The position numbers and the translations under genes were made by a program. This document shows, one piece after another, positions 54,685 to 62,927 of a DNA stretch of 64,000 nucleotides. The DNA lies in NCBI RefSeq assembly GCF_963676485.1, contig NZ_OY781114.1, positions 2,074,501-2,138,500 of the forward strand, in the 5' to 3' direction. The notes under the pieces were generated by a model. The model was given only the letters and a program-made list of their open reading frames with translations, did no database searches and had not been told where the DNA came from. Within the stretch, counting starts at the first letter, position 1. Every line of letters starts with the position of its first letter. This stretch comes from an uncultured Cohaesibacter sp. Lineage in GTDB: Bacteria > Pseudomonadota > Alphaproteobacteria > Rhizobiales > Cohaesibacteraceae.

Positions 54685-55791
54685 TTATGCCAGAGCCTTG
54701 AGCTCGGCCAGAACCGCAGCGCCCATTTCAGACGTGGTTGCGACAGTGTCGCCTTCCTTGGCAATGTCGGCGGTGCGCAGTCCCTTTTCCAGCACAGTGG
54801 CGATGGCCTTGTCGATCATGTCGGCTTCCTTGCCCATTTCGAAGCTGTAGCGCAGGGCCATGGAGAAGGAGGCGATCATGGCAATCGGGTTGGCGATACC
54901 TTTGCCTGCAATGTCCGGAGCGGAGCCGTGTACTGGCTCGTACATAGCCTTGCGTTTGCCGGTTTTCGCATCCGGAGAGCCAAGAGACGCCGATGGCAGC
55001 ATGCCCAGAGAGCCGGTCAACATGGCAGCTACGTCAGACAGGATGTCGCCGAACAGGTTGTCGCACAGGATGACATCGAACTGTTTGGGGCGGCGCACCA
55101 GCTGCATGGCGCAGTTGTCGGCCAGAATATGTTCAAGCGGGGTCTCGGGATATTCCTTGGAGCCCAGCTTGGTGACGACTTCCTTCCAGAGCAGGCCGGA
55201 CTTCATGACATTGTGCTTCTCAGCCGAAGCCACGCGGTTGGAGCGGGTCTTGGCAAGGTCGAAGGCAACACGGGTGATGCGTTCGATTTCGCTTGTCGTA
55301 TAAAGCTGGGTATCGATGGCGCGTTTCTGGCCATCTTCCAGCGTCACAATTTCCTTCGGTTCACCGAAATAGACGCCGCCGGTCAATTCGCGCACGATGA
55401 GGATATCGAGGCCTTCAACCAGTTCTTTCTTGAGGGAAGAGCTGTCAGCCAGAGCAGGATAGACCAGAGCCGGACGCAGATTGGCAAACAGGCCCAGATC
55501 CTTGCGCAGGCGCAGAAGAGCTGCTTCGGGGCGGGCTTCATAAGGCACATTGGCCCATTTCGGTCCGCCAACTGCGCCGAAGATGACTGCATCGGCTGCC
55601 ATTGCCTTGGCCATGTCTTCTTCCGAGATGGCAACCCCATAGGCATCATAGGCAGAGCCGCCGACGAGCCCGTCGTCGGTTTCGAAGCTCACATCGAGAG
55701 TGGCATTCATCCAGTCGATGATTGCCTTTACTTCTTTCATGATTTCAGGGCCGATACCGTCGCCGGGCAGAAGGAAAAGTTTGTGGGACAT
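54685..55791 (-). CDS. leuB: 3-isopropylmalate dehydrogenase
   Basis: NAD-dependent oxidative decarboxylation of 3-isopropylmalate in leucine synthesis; a cytosolic dimer. The 368 residues show the N-terminal LLPGDGIGPEIMKEV and the LRKDLGLFANLRP substrate loop. The metal/substrate segment DNLFGDILSDVAAMLTGSLG and EPVHGSAPDIAGKGIANP complete the fold. GGAAG lies 6 nt before ATG 55791. It is upstream-adjacent to leuD but separated from it by a terminator and about 240 bp, so each probably has its own promoter. Confidence 0.97.
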   Translation of the reverse strand: MSHKLFLLPGDGIGPEIMKEVKAIIDWMNATLDVSFETDDGLVGGSAYDAYGVAISEEDMAKAMAADAVIFGAVGGPKWANVPYEARPEAALLRLRKDLGLFANLRPALVYPALADSSSLKKELVEGLDILIVRELTGGVYFGEPKEIVTLEDGQKRAIDTQLYTTSEIERITRVAFDLAKTRSNRVASAEKHNVMKSGLLWKEVVTKLGSKEYPETPLEHILADNCAMQLVRRPKQFDVILCDNLFGDILSDVAAMLTGSLGMLPSASLGSPDAKTGKRKAMYEPVHGSAPDIAGKGIANPIAMIASFSMALRYSFEMGKEADMIDKAIATVLEKGLRTADIAKEGDTVATTSEMGAAVLAELKALA

Positions 55792-55942
55792 GGTCTACTT
55801 CCGATTTTGGATTATCTTCGAATTTGCGTGATTGTGCGCAAGGATCGAAAAGATTGGATGGGTTGTGCATTCGATTAATACCGAATGGCGGTGAATGCAA
55901 GATCAAAGCCGAGGAGTTTCAGACGCCACCTATGATCTGATA

Positions 55943-55973
55943 CAAAAAAGCCAGACCCGTGGGGCCTGGCTTG
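55943..55973 (-). terminator. Terminator of leuD
   Basis: AAGCCAG and CTGGCTT arms with inner CCC/GGG pairing form a stem around 55949-55972, followed on the reverse strand by six T residues. It lies 60 bp after the leuD stop. Confidence 0.85.
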
Positions 55974-56032
55974 TTGATTGATCGTTGTAGGTCAAGATGC
56001 CCCAGGCTCTGGTTGTTCCAGATGCGATTGCT

Positions 56033-56638
56033 CTAGACCCAGGGACGTTCTTTGGTCATTTCAGATTCGAACTTGTCGACATTGGCGATCTTTTCCATCG
56101 TCAGGCCGATATCATCAAGGCCTTCAAGCAGACATTTCTTCTTGAAAGGATCCAGTTCAAAGCTGATTTCGCCGCCATCCGGCCCCTTGATGACCTGATT
56201 TTCAAGGTCTATGGTCAGGGTGGCGTTGGCGCCGCGTGACGCGTCGTCCATCAATTTGGCCTGATCTTCTTCGCTCACAACAATCGGCAGGATGCCGTTC
56301 TTGAAGCTGTTATTGTAGAAGATATCGGCGAAGCTGGTGGAGATGATGCATTTGATGCCGAAGTCTTTCAGTGCCCAAGGTGCGTGCTCACGGGAAGAAC
56401 CGCAGCCGAAATTGTCGCCTGCCACGATGATTTCTGCGTTGCGGTAGGCATCCTGATTGAGAATGAAATCCTTGTTCTCGGAGCCATCTTCGTTGAAGCG
56501 CATTTCATAGAAGAGATCGACGCCAAGGCCGGAGCGCTTGATTGTTTTCAGGAACTGTTTCGGGATGATCATATCCGTATCGATATTGATCAAGGGCATG
56601 GGTGCCGCTACAGCGGTCAAAGTTGTGAATTTTTCCAT
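56033..56638 (-). CDS. leuD: 3-isopropylmalate dehydratase small subunit
   Basis: Swivel subunit that, with LeuC, isomerises 2- to 3-isopropylmalate. The 201 residues contain [20 protein letters not shown] near 18-37, the [21 protein letters not shown] substrate loop near 75-95 and [17 protein letters not shown]. This is the bacterial LeuD1 type. The start is set at ATG 56638 ([11 protein letters not shown]), which fits the family, rather than 56695. It overlaps nothing and lies 19 bp downstream of argC, so argC-leuD may be co-transcribed. No leuC is present in the window. Confidence 0.95.
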   Translation of the reverse strand: MEKFTTLTAVAAPMPLINIDTDMIIPKQFLKTIKRSGLGVDLFYEMRFNEDGSENKDFILNQDAYRNAEIIVAGDNFGCGSSREHAPWALKDFGIKCIISTSFADIFYNNSFKNGILPIVVSEEDQAKLMDDASRGANATLTIDLENQVIKGPDGGEISFELDPFKKKCLLEGLDDIGLTMEKIANVDKFESEMTKERPWV

Positions 56639-56657
56639 TCTCTGGCGGTCCTTCTGA

Positions 56658-57614
56658 TTACAGATCTGCGATGGTGAGGCCGGTGGTCTCTTCAATGCCC
56701 ATCATGATGTTCATATTCTGAACGGCAGCGCCAGAGGCGCCTTTGCCCAGATTGTCGTACACAGCCAGCAAGACGGCCTGTCCGGTCTCGTCATTGCCGT
56801 GAATATGAAGATGAAGCGAGTTGGTGCCATTCAGCTTTTCCGGAGTGATCGCTTCAAGGCGTCCGGCCGCTTCCAGAGGCGCGACCTTGACGAAGGTCTC
56901 GTTTCTGTAGCGCCGTTCAAGGCAGGCATGCAGGTCGGCAAGTTTGGGAGCCGAGTCCAGCGCCCACAGATTGAGCGGTACGGCATCTATCATGCCCTGC
57001 GCGTAGCGGCCAACGGCGGGCTGGAACACGGGTGGGTGTTCAAGCCCGGCATAAAAGGTCATTTCCGGCACATGCTTGTGCGCAAGGGTCAGGCCATAGG
57101 GCCAGTAGGGCACCGTTACGGGCTCTTCCTCGCGCTCATATTCGGCGATCATGCCCTTGCCGCCGCCCGAATAGCCTGAGATGGCATTGAGCGTTGCGGG
57201 AAAGTTGGCCGGAATGATGCCTGCATCGACCAGTGGCCGCATGATGGCAATATAGCCCTGAGGATAACAGCCCGGATTGGCAACCCGCCTGGAAGCGGCA
57301 ATCTTTTCGCGCTGATCGGAATCAAGCTCGGCGAAGCCATAGGCCCAGCCTTCCGCCGTCCTGTGAGCAGTTGAGGCGTCGATGACGCGTGTTTCCTTGT
57401 CTTCGATCAGGCCAACCGCCTCGATTGCGGCTGCATCGGGCAGACAGAGGATGGCGATATCAGCCTCATTGAGCATTTGCGCTCTGGCTTCGGCATCCTT
57501 GCGTAGATTTTCAGGCAAGCGCAGGAATTTGATATCGTCGCGGCCTTCAAGGCGAGTCCGAATCTGCAATCCGGTGGTGCCTGCTTCGCCGTCGATGAAT
57601 AATTTTGTCGTCAT
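56658..57614 (-). CDS. argC: N-acetyl-gamma-glutamyl-phosphate reductase (type 2)
   Basis: NADPH-dependent third step of arginine synthesis. The 318 residues are of the shorter type 2 class: [19 protein letters not shown] at the N-terminus and the catalytic Cys116 in [24 protein letters not shown] is near 148, and [11 protein letters not shown] follows. An AGAAGACA purine stretch precedes ATG 57614. It is transcribed toward leuD with a 19-bp gap, and the small membrane-anchored gene at 57720-57992 lies upstream on the same strand. Confidence 0.95.
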   Translation of the reverse strand: MTTKLFIDGEAGTTGLQIRTRLEGRDDIKFLRLPENLRKDAEARAQMLNEADIAILCLPDAAAIEAVGLIEDKETRVIDASTAHRTAEGWAYGFAELDSDQREKIAASRRVANPGCYPQGYIAIMRPLVDAGIIPANFPATLNAISGYSGGGKGMIAEYEREEEPVTVPYWPYGLTLAHKHVPEMTFYAGLEHPPVFQPAVGRYAQGMIDAVPLNLWALDSAPKLADLHACLERRYRNETFVKVAPLEAAGRLEAITPEKLNGTNSLHLHIHGNDETGQAVLLAVYDNLGKGASGAAVQNMNIMMGIEETTGLTIADL

Positions 57615-57719
57615 TGTCTTCTGCCTGAATGCTAGTGAGGCTGCTTGTTTGCCTTCATGGGGATGGTTTGCTGCACCAATCCTTTGATGGATCTGATTTA
57701 CAGCACTTAAGGTCTTTTG

Positions 57720-57992
57720 TCATCGGGTGAAATGATTGACAAGCCAAAGAACGAGAAAGATCGCAAAGATGACGCCACCAATGCGGCCGATGCGCGTGCC
57801 CCAGACCTCGATCGGGTCGTTAGGGTCTGCATCATTGGCGCCCAGATGGTCCTTGGCCCGGTTTGCCGTGCGGGCAAATGCCGACGTGCCAAGAGCTTCC
57901 CCTTCGGCGTCAACACGCTGAAGCGCGCGCTCGGCTTTCATGGCCTCGTCATCCTGGCGTTGTTGCCGTAATGTGGGTTCCCGTTCTGTCAT
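57720..57992 (-). CDS. Small tail-anchored protein of unknown function
   Basis: 90 residues. The first 65 are highly charged and rich in Ala, Glu, Arg and Asp, with DDEAMKAERALQRVDAEGEA as a likely helix. The last 22 (RIGGVIFAIFLVLWLVNHF) form a C-terminal membrane span. The pattern fits a tail-anchored inner-membrane protein with a cytoplasmic helical domain. No family is recognised. It lies about 105 bp upstream of argC on the same strand. Confidence 0.7.
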   Translation of the reverse strand: MTEREPTLRQQRQDDEAMKAERALQRVDAEGEALGTSAFARTANRAKDHLGANDADPNDPIEVWGTRIGRIGGVIFAIFLVLWLVNHFTR

Positions 57993-58193
57993 ACGCTTCT
58001 TTAACCTGCTTTTTGCTCAATTTTCAAGATAATATGCTGTATTGAAGGTCCGTTTGGGGGCTCTTTTCAAGGGATTCCGTATCGCATGGGCGTTATGTGA
58101 GGTTTTTGTCTTGACTTGCGTGCACCCATAACGCAAAAGGCATGACGTGAACCGAGAGGGTTGGGCATACGCTTGCCGCGTGTGACATGTGAA

Positions 58194-58307
58194 ATGGCAT
58201 TTGTAATGAAAACAGTAATGATGAGCAAAAACACTGGCGGAATCGCTGGTGCTCTCGCTGCTGGCCAGATGACAGACACAACAACCACTACCACCACCAA
58301 GGTTTAG
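58194..58307 (+). CDS. Threonine-rich leader peptide of asd (candidate)
   Basis: A short frame ending at TAG 58305-58307 carries seven consecutive Thr codons (58278-58298: ACA ACA ACC ACT ACC ACC ACC), plus one more two codons earlier. It has several possible starts in frame (ATG 58194, 58206, 58218, 58221 and 58269) and no strong ribosome binding site. It lies 128 bp before asd, whose product feeds threonine, lysine and methionine synthesis. By analogy with thrL, ribosome stalling at the Thr run could sense charged tRNA-Thr. Downstream arms offer mutually exclusive pairings, but no T-tract terminator is seen, so the readout may be Rho or translation. Confidence 0.55.
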   Translation: MAFVMKTVMMSKNTGGIAGALAAGQMTDTTTTTTTKV

Positions 58308-58435
58308 GCCCCTCTCGCTCCCTGCTTCGGCTTCCCCCAGGGATGTGAGGGGAGCGAAACCGCCTGCCAAAGAGCGAAAGCACAGGGCAGAGCGGAAACC
58401 TTAGGGGGAGCTTGCGGATCAGGAGATCATTGAAA
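58308..58435 (+). promoter_or_regulatory. asd leader RNA with alternative hairpins
   Basis: CCCCTC (58309-58314) can pair with GAGGGG (58347-58352), while CGCTCC (58317-side) can pair with GGAGCG (58351-58356); the two are exclusive because they share the right arm. CTGCC (58364-58368) pairs with GGCAG (58386-58390). GCTTCCCCC (58330-58338) can reach GGGGGAGC (58404-58411), close to the asd ribosome binding site AGGAG near 58421. These could pass on stalling at the Thr codons. Confidence 0.4.
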
Positions 58436-59479
58436 ATGGGTTATAAAGTTGCAGTTGTCGGGGCTACGGGCAATGTGGGTCGTGAGATGCTCGACATTCT
58501 TGCCGAGCGTGGTTTTCCCGCGGATGAAGTTGTGGCTCTGGCTTCCAGCCGTTCCAAGGGCAAGGACGTGTCTTTTGGCGACAAGAATCTGAAATGCAAG
58601 GTGCTGGATCATTATGATTTCTCCGACACCGATTTCTGCCTGATGTCTGCCGGTGGCAGCCTTTCTGCCGAATGGGCACCCAAGATTGCTGCACAAGGCT
58701 GCATCGTGATCGATAACAGCTCCCAGTGGCGTTATGACGAGCGTATTCCGTTGATCGTGCCCGAAGTGAACGCCCAGGTGCTTGAAGAGTGGATCAAGAA
58801 AGATGATCGTATCAACATCATCGCCAACCCGAACTGCTCGACGGCTCAGTTGCTGGTTGCTTTGAAGCCCCTGCATGACAAGGCAACCATCAAGCGCGTC
58901 GTTGTTTCCACTTATCAGTCCGTTTCCGGGGCTGGCAAGGAAGCCATGGATGAGCTCTTCACCCAGACCCGCGCCGTATTTGTTTCCGATCCGATCGAAG
59001 TGAACAAATTCACCAAGCGCATTGCCTACAATGTGATTCCGCATATCGACAAATTCATGGATGACGGCTCCACCAAGGAAGAATGGAAGGTTGTGGCTGA
59101 AACCAAGAAAATGCTCGATCCGAAAATCAAGGTGACCTGCACCGCCGTGCGCGTTCCAGTCTTTGTTTCCCATGGTGAATCGGTGAACCTTGAATTCGAA
59201 CAGCCGATCTCCGCCGATGAGGCCCGTGATATCCTGCGTGAAGCCCCCGGGTGTCTGGTCGTCGACAAGCGTGAAGATGGTGGCTATATCACCCCGATTG
59301 ATGCTGCTGGTGAAGATGCAACCTATATCTCCCGTATCCGTGAAGATCCGACCGTTGATAACGGGCTCAACATCTGGGTGGTTTCTGATAACCTGCGCAA
59401 GGGTGCCGCACTGAACACCGTTCAGATTGCAGAAGCCCTGATCAACCGCGGTCTGGTCAAGCCACGCGCCGAGGCATAA
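58436..59479 (+). CDS. asd: Aspartate-semialdehyde dehydrogenase
   Basis: NADPH-dependent reduction of aspartyl phosphate to aspartate semialdehyde, the branch point to lysine/DAP, threonine and methionine. The 347 residues show the Rossmann motif VVGATGNVGREM at 7-18 and the catalytic Cys134 in NPNCSTAQ. The middle domain has TYQSVSGAGKEAMDEL. Start ATG 58436 has AGGAG about 10 nt upstream; a TTG at 58412 adds eight residues. A Thr-rich ORF precedes it and may regulate it. A terminator at 59511-59546 ends the unit. Confidence 0.96.
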   Translation: MGYKVAVVGATGNVGREMLDILAERGFPADEVVALASSRSKGKDVSFGDKNLKCKVLDHYDFSDTDFCLMSAGGSLSAEWAPKIAAQGCIVIDNSSQWRYDERIPLIVPEVNAQVLEEWIKKDDRINIIANPNCSTAQLLVALKPLHDKATIKRVVVSTYQSVSGAGKEAMDELFTQTRAVFVSDPIEVNKFTKRIAYNVIPHIDKFMDDGSTKEEWKVVAETKKMLDPKIKVTCTAVRVPVFVSHGESVNLEFEQPISADEARDILREAPGCLVVDKREDGGYITPIDAAGEDATYISRIREDPTVDNGLNIWVVSDNLRKGAALNTVQIAEALINRGLVKPRAEA

Positions 59480-59510
59480 GTCTGTCTCTTTCGTGTGTGA
59501 TGCTTATATT

Positions 59511-59546
59511 AAAAAACCGGTCTGGTTTGTACCAGGCCGGTTTTTT
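59511..59546. terminator. Bidirectional terminator between asd and the carbonic anhydrase gene
   Basis: AAAAAACCGG (59511-59520) pairs with CCGGTTTTTT (59537-59546), with a second CTGG/CCAG segment inside the stem. A and T runs flank it, so it serves both converging genes. Confidence 0.88.
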
Positions 59547-59607
59547 CTTGTCTTTGATCGGCAAGGCCAAGGCCTGACTAAAGCCTGGAGGGCATGCCCA
59601 AACAGGG

Positions 59608-60252
59608 TCAAACTTTCAGGAAGGTGCCCTGTTCTTCCTCATAATATTCCAACTCACCGGTCGAGATGTCAAACCATGCGCCATGTAGGGTGAGCAAGCC
59701 TTCCTGTACGCGGGTTTTGACAAATTCGTAGGAATAGAGATTCTCCAGCGAATGGATGATTGAGGCGCGTTCCAAGAGGCCGCCATGGTCAAGATCGGGA
59801 CGGTTGAGCGCCTTATAGCGGATCGGGTTGTCGGCTGCCTGCAGCTGGCCGGACCATTTGCCGATATAGTTGCTTTCAGACAGTGGCTCGGAATCGCCTG
59901 CTGAAATATAGCTTTTCACGCCACCGCAGCGCCCATGACCCATGATGACGATATGTTCGACCTTGAGGCCGTTGACGGCAAATTCCAGCGCAGCGGTGGT
60001 GCCGTGGATGCCATCATCCTGAGAGGATTTGTGCGGCACGATGTTGGCGACGTTCCGCATGACGAAGATTTCGCCCGGCCCGGAGTCGAAGATGATTTCC
60101 GGTGCTGCGCGGCTGTCGCAACAACCAACGAGCATGATGTTCGGGCTCTGGCCTTTCTCAGCCAGTTTTTCATACCGGCCCTGTTCTGTGGGGAAGCGTC
60201 CCTTTTTGAACTCGGCGTAGCCTTCGAGCAAGCGATCAGGTAACTGGGCCAT
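59608..60252 (-). CDS. Beta-class carbonic anhydrase
   Basis: Zinc enzyme for reversible CO2 hydration, probably cytosolic. The 214 residues carry the beta-class ligands: Cys44, Asp46 and Arg48 in GCCDSR, then His106 and Cys109 in GHGRCGG. The AALEFAVNGLKVEHIVIMGH strand region precedes the latter. Start ATG 60252 has AGAGG 5 nt upstream; the adjacent ATG 60255 and an ATG 39 nt earlier are less well spaced. Length and motifs are typical of the Can/CynT family. It is a single gene. Confidence 0.93.
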   Translation of the reverse strand: MAQLPDRLLEGYAEFKKGRFPTEQGRYEKLAEKGQSPNIMLVGCCDSRAAPEIIFDSGPGEIFVMRNVANIVPHKSSQDDGIHGTTAALEFAVNGLKVEHIVIMGHGRCGGVKSYISAGDSEPLSESNYIGKWSGQLQAADNPIRYKALNRPDLDHGGLLERASIIHSLENLYSYEFVKTRVQEGLLTLHGAWFDISTGELEYYEEEQGTFLKV

Positions 60253-60398
60253 CATATCCTCTCTTCGTTGCGTACTGGTATTTACGTATGACATCTCGCG
60301 TTGGGCGCATAAAAAATCAAGAGTTGTTATGCGGGTTTGCGCGAATTTTCTGCTTTGTCAAAGCGGCTATGCCGAAAATACGGGGGAAAAGGCCCGTA

Positions 60399-61367
60399 TC
60401 AGTCCTGCGGTTGCGGTTTCTTGGGTGCGCGTCTTAGCGGTGTCAGCTTGGGGCCTGCACCGATCTGGCGCATGTTGACCATGGCTATGGGGGCGTGGAA
60501 ACGGTCGGCAAAGCGCGCAATCTCCAGATCCCGATAGCCTAGGTTGGCCGAGCGGGTGACGACTTCCAACACGCCGCTTGAGGCTTTCTTGAGCGCGGTT
60601 TCATCGGAGGCTCCAGCCAGCTTGTGGCCAAGAAACAGGGAGGCCATCATGTCGCCGGTGCCATTTTGAGGATTGGGAATGGCGGGATGCTCGCACATGA
60701 TCGGCAAAGGCTGCTTTTCTGCAGAGCCCTGCTGAATGAGCAGATTGGCAATGGAATTGCGCATCAGGGCAAAGGCGCTGGTGATCAGCGTGGTTTTGCG
60801 TCCGAGCTTTTTGGCCTGTTCGATGAGGCCGACATTGTTTTCCTCGGCAGATTCGGTGAGCCAGTTGAGCTCGAAGCGGTTGGGCGAAATGATGTCGGCG
60901 CGTGGGATCAATGTATCGCGAATGGCAACCGCGATTGGTTCTGCCATGTAGAGCCCGCCCGTGTCGCCAACCACCGGATCGCAGAAATAAAGGCCTTCCG
61001 GGTTGACCTGTTTGTATTTGTCAACGAGTGCGGCAATGGCTGCGACCTGCTCCAATGAGCCCAGATAGCCCGAATAGATGGCGCTGACAGACGCGAAGTC
61101 AGGGTGGCGCGACAGATCTTCAAGGCTCCTGGCAAAGAGTTCCGGATCGATCTTCTGAACCGTGCCCGGGCCGTGGCCGGGGTGCCAGGGAAGAATGACC
61201 GTCGGGACTTCCCAAACCGGAAAGCCCAGACGCTCCAGCGTGAAGGCAACGGCGCGGTTGCCCACCGCACCTGCCATGACATGAGAGGAAATCACGATGA
61301 TCGGTTTTGCAACAAACACGGCGTCACGCGTATTTGGATTGCCGGTTTGGGTCATCAGGTCGGTCAT
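60399..61367 (-). CDS. pdxY: Pyridoxal kinase PdxY
   Basis: ATP-dependent phosphorylation of pyridoxal in the PLP salvage pathway; a cytosolic ribokinase-fold enzyme. The 322 residues include VISSHVMAGAVGNRAVAFTL near 26-45, YSGYLGSLEQ near 98, CDPVVGDTGGLYM near 130 and the anion-hole motif NGTGDMMASLFLGH with the catalytic Asp. The start is ATG 61367 with an AAGAGATG purine stretch upstream. The 3' remnant of an FAD oxidoreductase gene ends only 24 bp before it, so pdxY may once have been co-transcribed with that gene. Confidence 0.93.
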   Translation of the reverse strand: MTDLMTQTGNPNTRDAVFVAKPIIVISSHVMAGAVGNRAVAFTLERLGFPVWEVPTVILPWHPGHGPGTVQKIDPELFARSLEDLSRHPDFASVSAIYSGYLGSLEQVAAIAALVDKYKQVNPEGLYFCDPVVGDTGGLYMAEPIAVAIRDTLIPRADIISPNRFELNWLTESAEENNVGLIEQAKKLGRKTTLITSAFALMRNSIANLLIQQGSAEKQPLPIMCEHPAIPNPQNGTGDMMASLFLGHKLAGASDETALKKASSGVLEVVTRSANLGYRDLEIARFADRFHAPIAMVNMRQIGAGPKLTPLRRAPKKPQPQD

Positions 61368-61391
61368 GCGATCATCTCTTCGCCGGTTGCG

Positions 61392-61469
61392 TCAGATGAT
61401 GTTGAAGTCTCTGACGGGTTTCTTGTTCGCGATCTTTTCATAGCCGAAAAAGGGTGCCGAAATCGAGCG
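61392..61469 (-). pseudogene. 3' remnant of an FAD-dependent oxidoreductase gene
   Basis: The reverse strand reads a 25-codon tail, ending FFGYEKIANKKPVRDFNII and TGA. The intact oxidoreductase gene immediately upstream ends IFGYERIANNKPVREFNII and TGA. The match continues to RS at the left and then meets an in-frame TAA. This is the decayed end of a tandem paralogue whose body is gone, and no start remains. Confidence 0.8.
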
Positions 61470-61574
61470 TTAATCGATGCCCGGGCGGAAGACTGGCACC
61501 ATCATGGTGGATTATATGCTGCCCCGATAGACGAAATCGACTGCGAACATGATCGTCGCGCAGATCGCCAGAAA

Positions 61575-61618
61575 GACAGCCAGCAGTAAGGTCGGTACCA
61601 GTTTTACTGCTGGCTGTC
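61575..61618. repeat. 15-bp perfect inverted repeat
   Basis: GACAGCCAGCAGTAA (61575-61589) and TTACTGCTGGCTGTC (61604-61618) flank a 14-nt loop. There is no T tract on either strand. It lies 12 bp after the intact oxidoreductase stop and between that gene and the remnant tail, so it could stabilise the mRNA or mark the recombination scar. Confidence 0.75.
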
Positions 61619-61629
61619 GATTATGATGA

Positions 61630-62796
61630 TCAGATGATGTTGAATTCACGGACCGGCTTATTGTTGGCAATCCGCTCATAGCCGAAAATGGAAAGATCAA
61701 GCGAGCGATATTCGCCATAGAGGAAGAGTTCTCCAATGGCAAGTCCGGCTGCCGGTGCATGTTGAAGGCCATGGCCGGAATAGCCCGCGTTGAAATAGAA
61801 GTTGGTCAACTCGGGATGGGCGCCGATAAAGGCATTCTGATCCAGCGTGCAATATTCATAATGTCCGGCCCAGGCATTCACCATCTTGATGGCATCAAAA
61901 CCGGGCATGCGATTATAAAGGGCAGGCCAGACAACCTCTTCAAACAGATCATAATGAGGATCATGGTCGTTGATGTCTGCTGCAGGATCATCGATGGGCG
62001 GCAGACCGGAGATATAGAATTCGCCTTCCGGGCGAATATAGACGCCGGAAGTGTCTGCGATCAGCGGCATATTCGGATGCGGCTTCTTGTTGTCAATGAC
62101 AAAGACGGTGCGTTTGCGCGGCTCGACCGGCAACGCGATATCTAGCATGGAAGAGACGTGACCGGCGGCGGCACCGGCGCAGTTGACGGCAGCGCCGCAG
62201 GCGATGGTTTCGCCCGACTTGAGTTTGACTGCTGTTACCTTGTCGGCGCTTTTTTCCATGCCGACGACCTCGTCCTTGATGAATTCGGCTCCGGCTGCAA
62301 TGGCACCCTTGCGCACCAGATCAAGGAACATGTGGGCGTCGAACCAGCCTTCGCCCCTGGCGCCATAGGTTCCGGCGGCGAGATCCTCGACATTGAGCCA
62401 TGGGAACTTGTCTGCCATTTGAGCCGGGGTCATCCATTCAATGGGCGCGCCATTTTCAATTTGAATGCGATGGTTGTTTTCCAGAATAGGCAGGCCTTCT
62501 TCGCTGGCGAGCAGAAGATAGCCGCCTTCATGATAGGCAATGTCAGCGTCTGGTCCGAAGCGGTCCTTCAATTCGTCAAAGAATTTAAGGCCGAATTTGG
62601 AAAGGGCGATATTTTCCGGAGTGGAGAATTGCTGGCGGATCGAAGCCGCCGAAAGTGTGGTTGAGCTGTTGGCATAGGTGGGGTCTTTTTCGATCACAAT
62701 GACAGAGCCTTCGAAGCCGAGATCCTTTTTCAGGAAATAGGCCACAGAAGCTCCCATGATTGCGCCACCAATAATGACGAGATCTGCCTGTTTCAT
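61630..62796 (-). CDS. FAD-dependent oxidoreductase (DAO family)
   Basis: 388-residue flavoprotein of the D-amino-acid oxidase/sarcosine oxidase fold, substrate unknown. The N-terminal dinucleotide motif is VIIGGAIMGASVAYFL, followed by VIEKDPTYANSSTTLSAASI. MTPAQMADKFPWLN and the substrate-domain RPEGEFYISGLPPIDD follow. The C-terminal FAD contact region is YSGHGLQHAPAAGLAIGEL. The N-terminal glycine pattern is GGAIMG rather than the textbook GGGIxG. GGAA lies 7 nt before ATG 62796. It is divergent from the CoA-ester lyase gene. A degenerate second copy of its 3' end lies 160 bp downstream. Confidence 0.9.
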   Translation of the reverse strand: MKQADLVIIGGAIMGASVAYFLKKDLGFEGSVIVIEKDPTYANSSTTLSAASIRQQFSTPENIALSKFGLKFFDELKDRFGPDADIAYHEGGYLLLASEEGLPILENNHRIQIENGAPIEWMTPAQMADKFPWLNVEDLAAGTYGARGEGWFDAHMFLDLVRKGAIAAGAEFIKDEVVGMEKSADKVTAVKLKSGETIACGAAVNCAGAAAGHVSSMLDIALPVEPRKRTVFVIDNKKPHPNMPLIADTSGVYIRPEGEFYISGLPPIDDPAADINDHDPHYDLFEEVVWPALYNRMPGFDAIKMVNAWAGHYEYCTLDQNAFIGAHPELTNFYFNAGYSGHGLQHAPAAGLAIGELFLYGEYRSLDLSIFGYERIANNKPVREFNII

Positions 62797-62927
62797 TTGC
62801 TGTTCCGCTTTTCTTCTAGTCTTCCTTTAGGTGGAAGGTTGGCCTAAGGAAGGGGATGGCTAGGTGCGCGTTTGTGTTTTAAGTTGTCGCGCGCCAGCAT
62901 ATTGCCTCAAAGATTGGAGAAATTTCA

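Noticed and set aside
58067-58300. Reverse ORF beginning with a run of valines
   Set aside because: The Val run is the antisense of the Thr codon run in the asd leader; no ribosome binding site or family.
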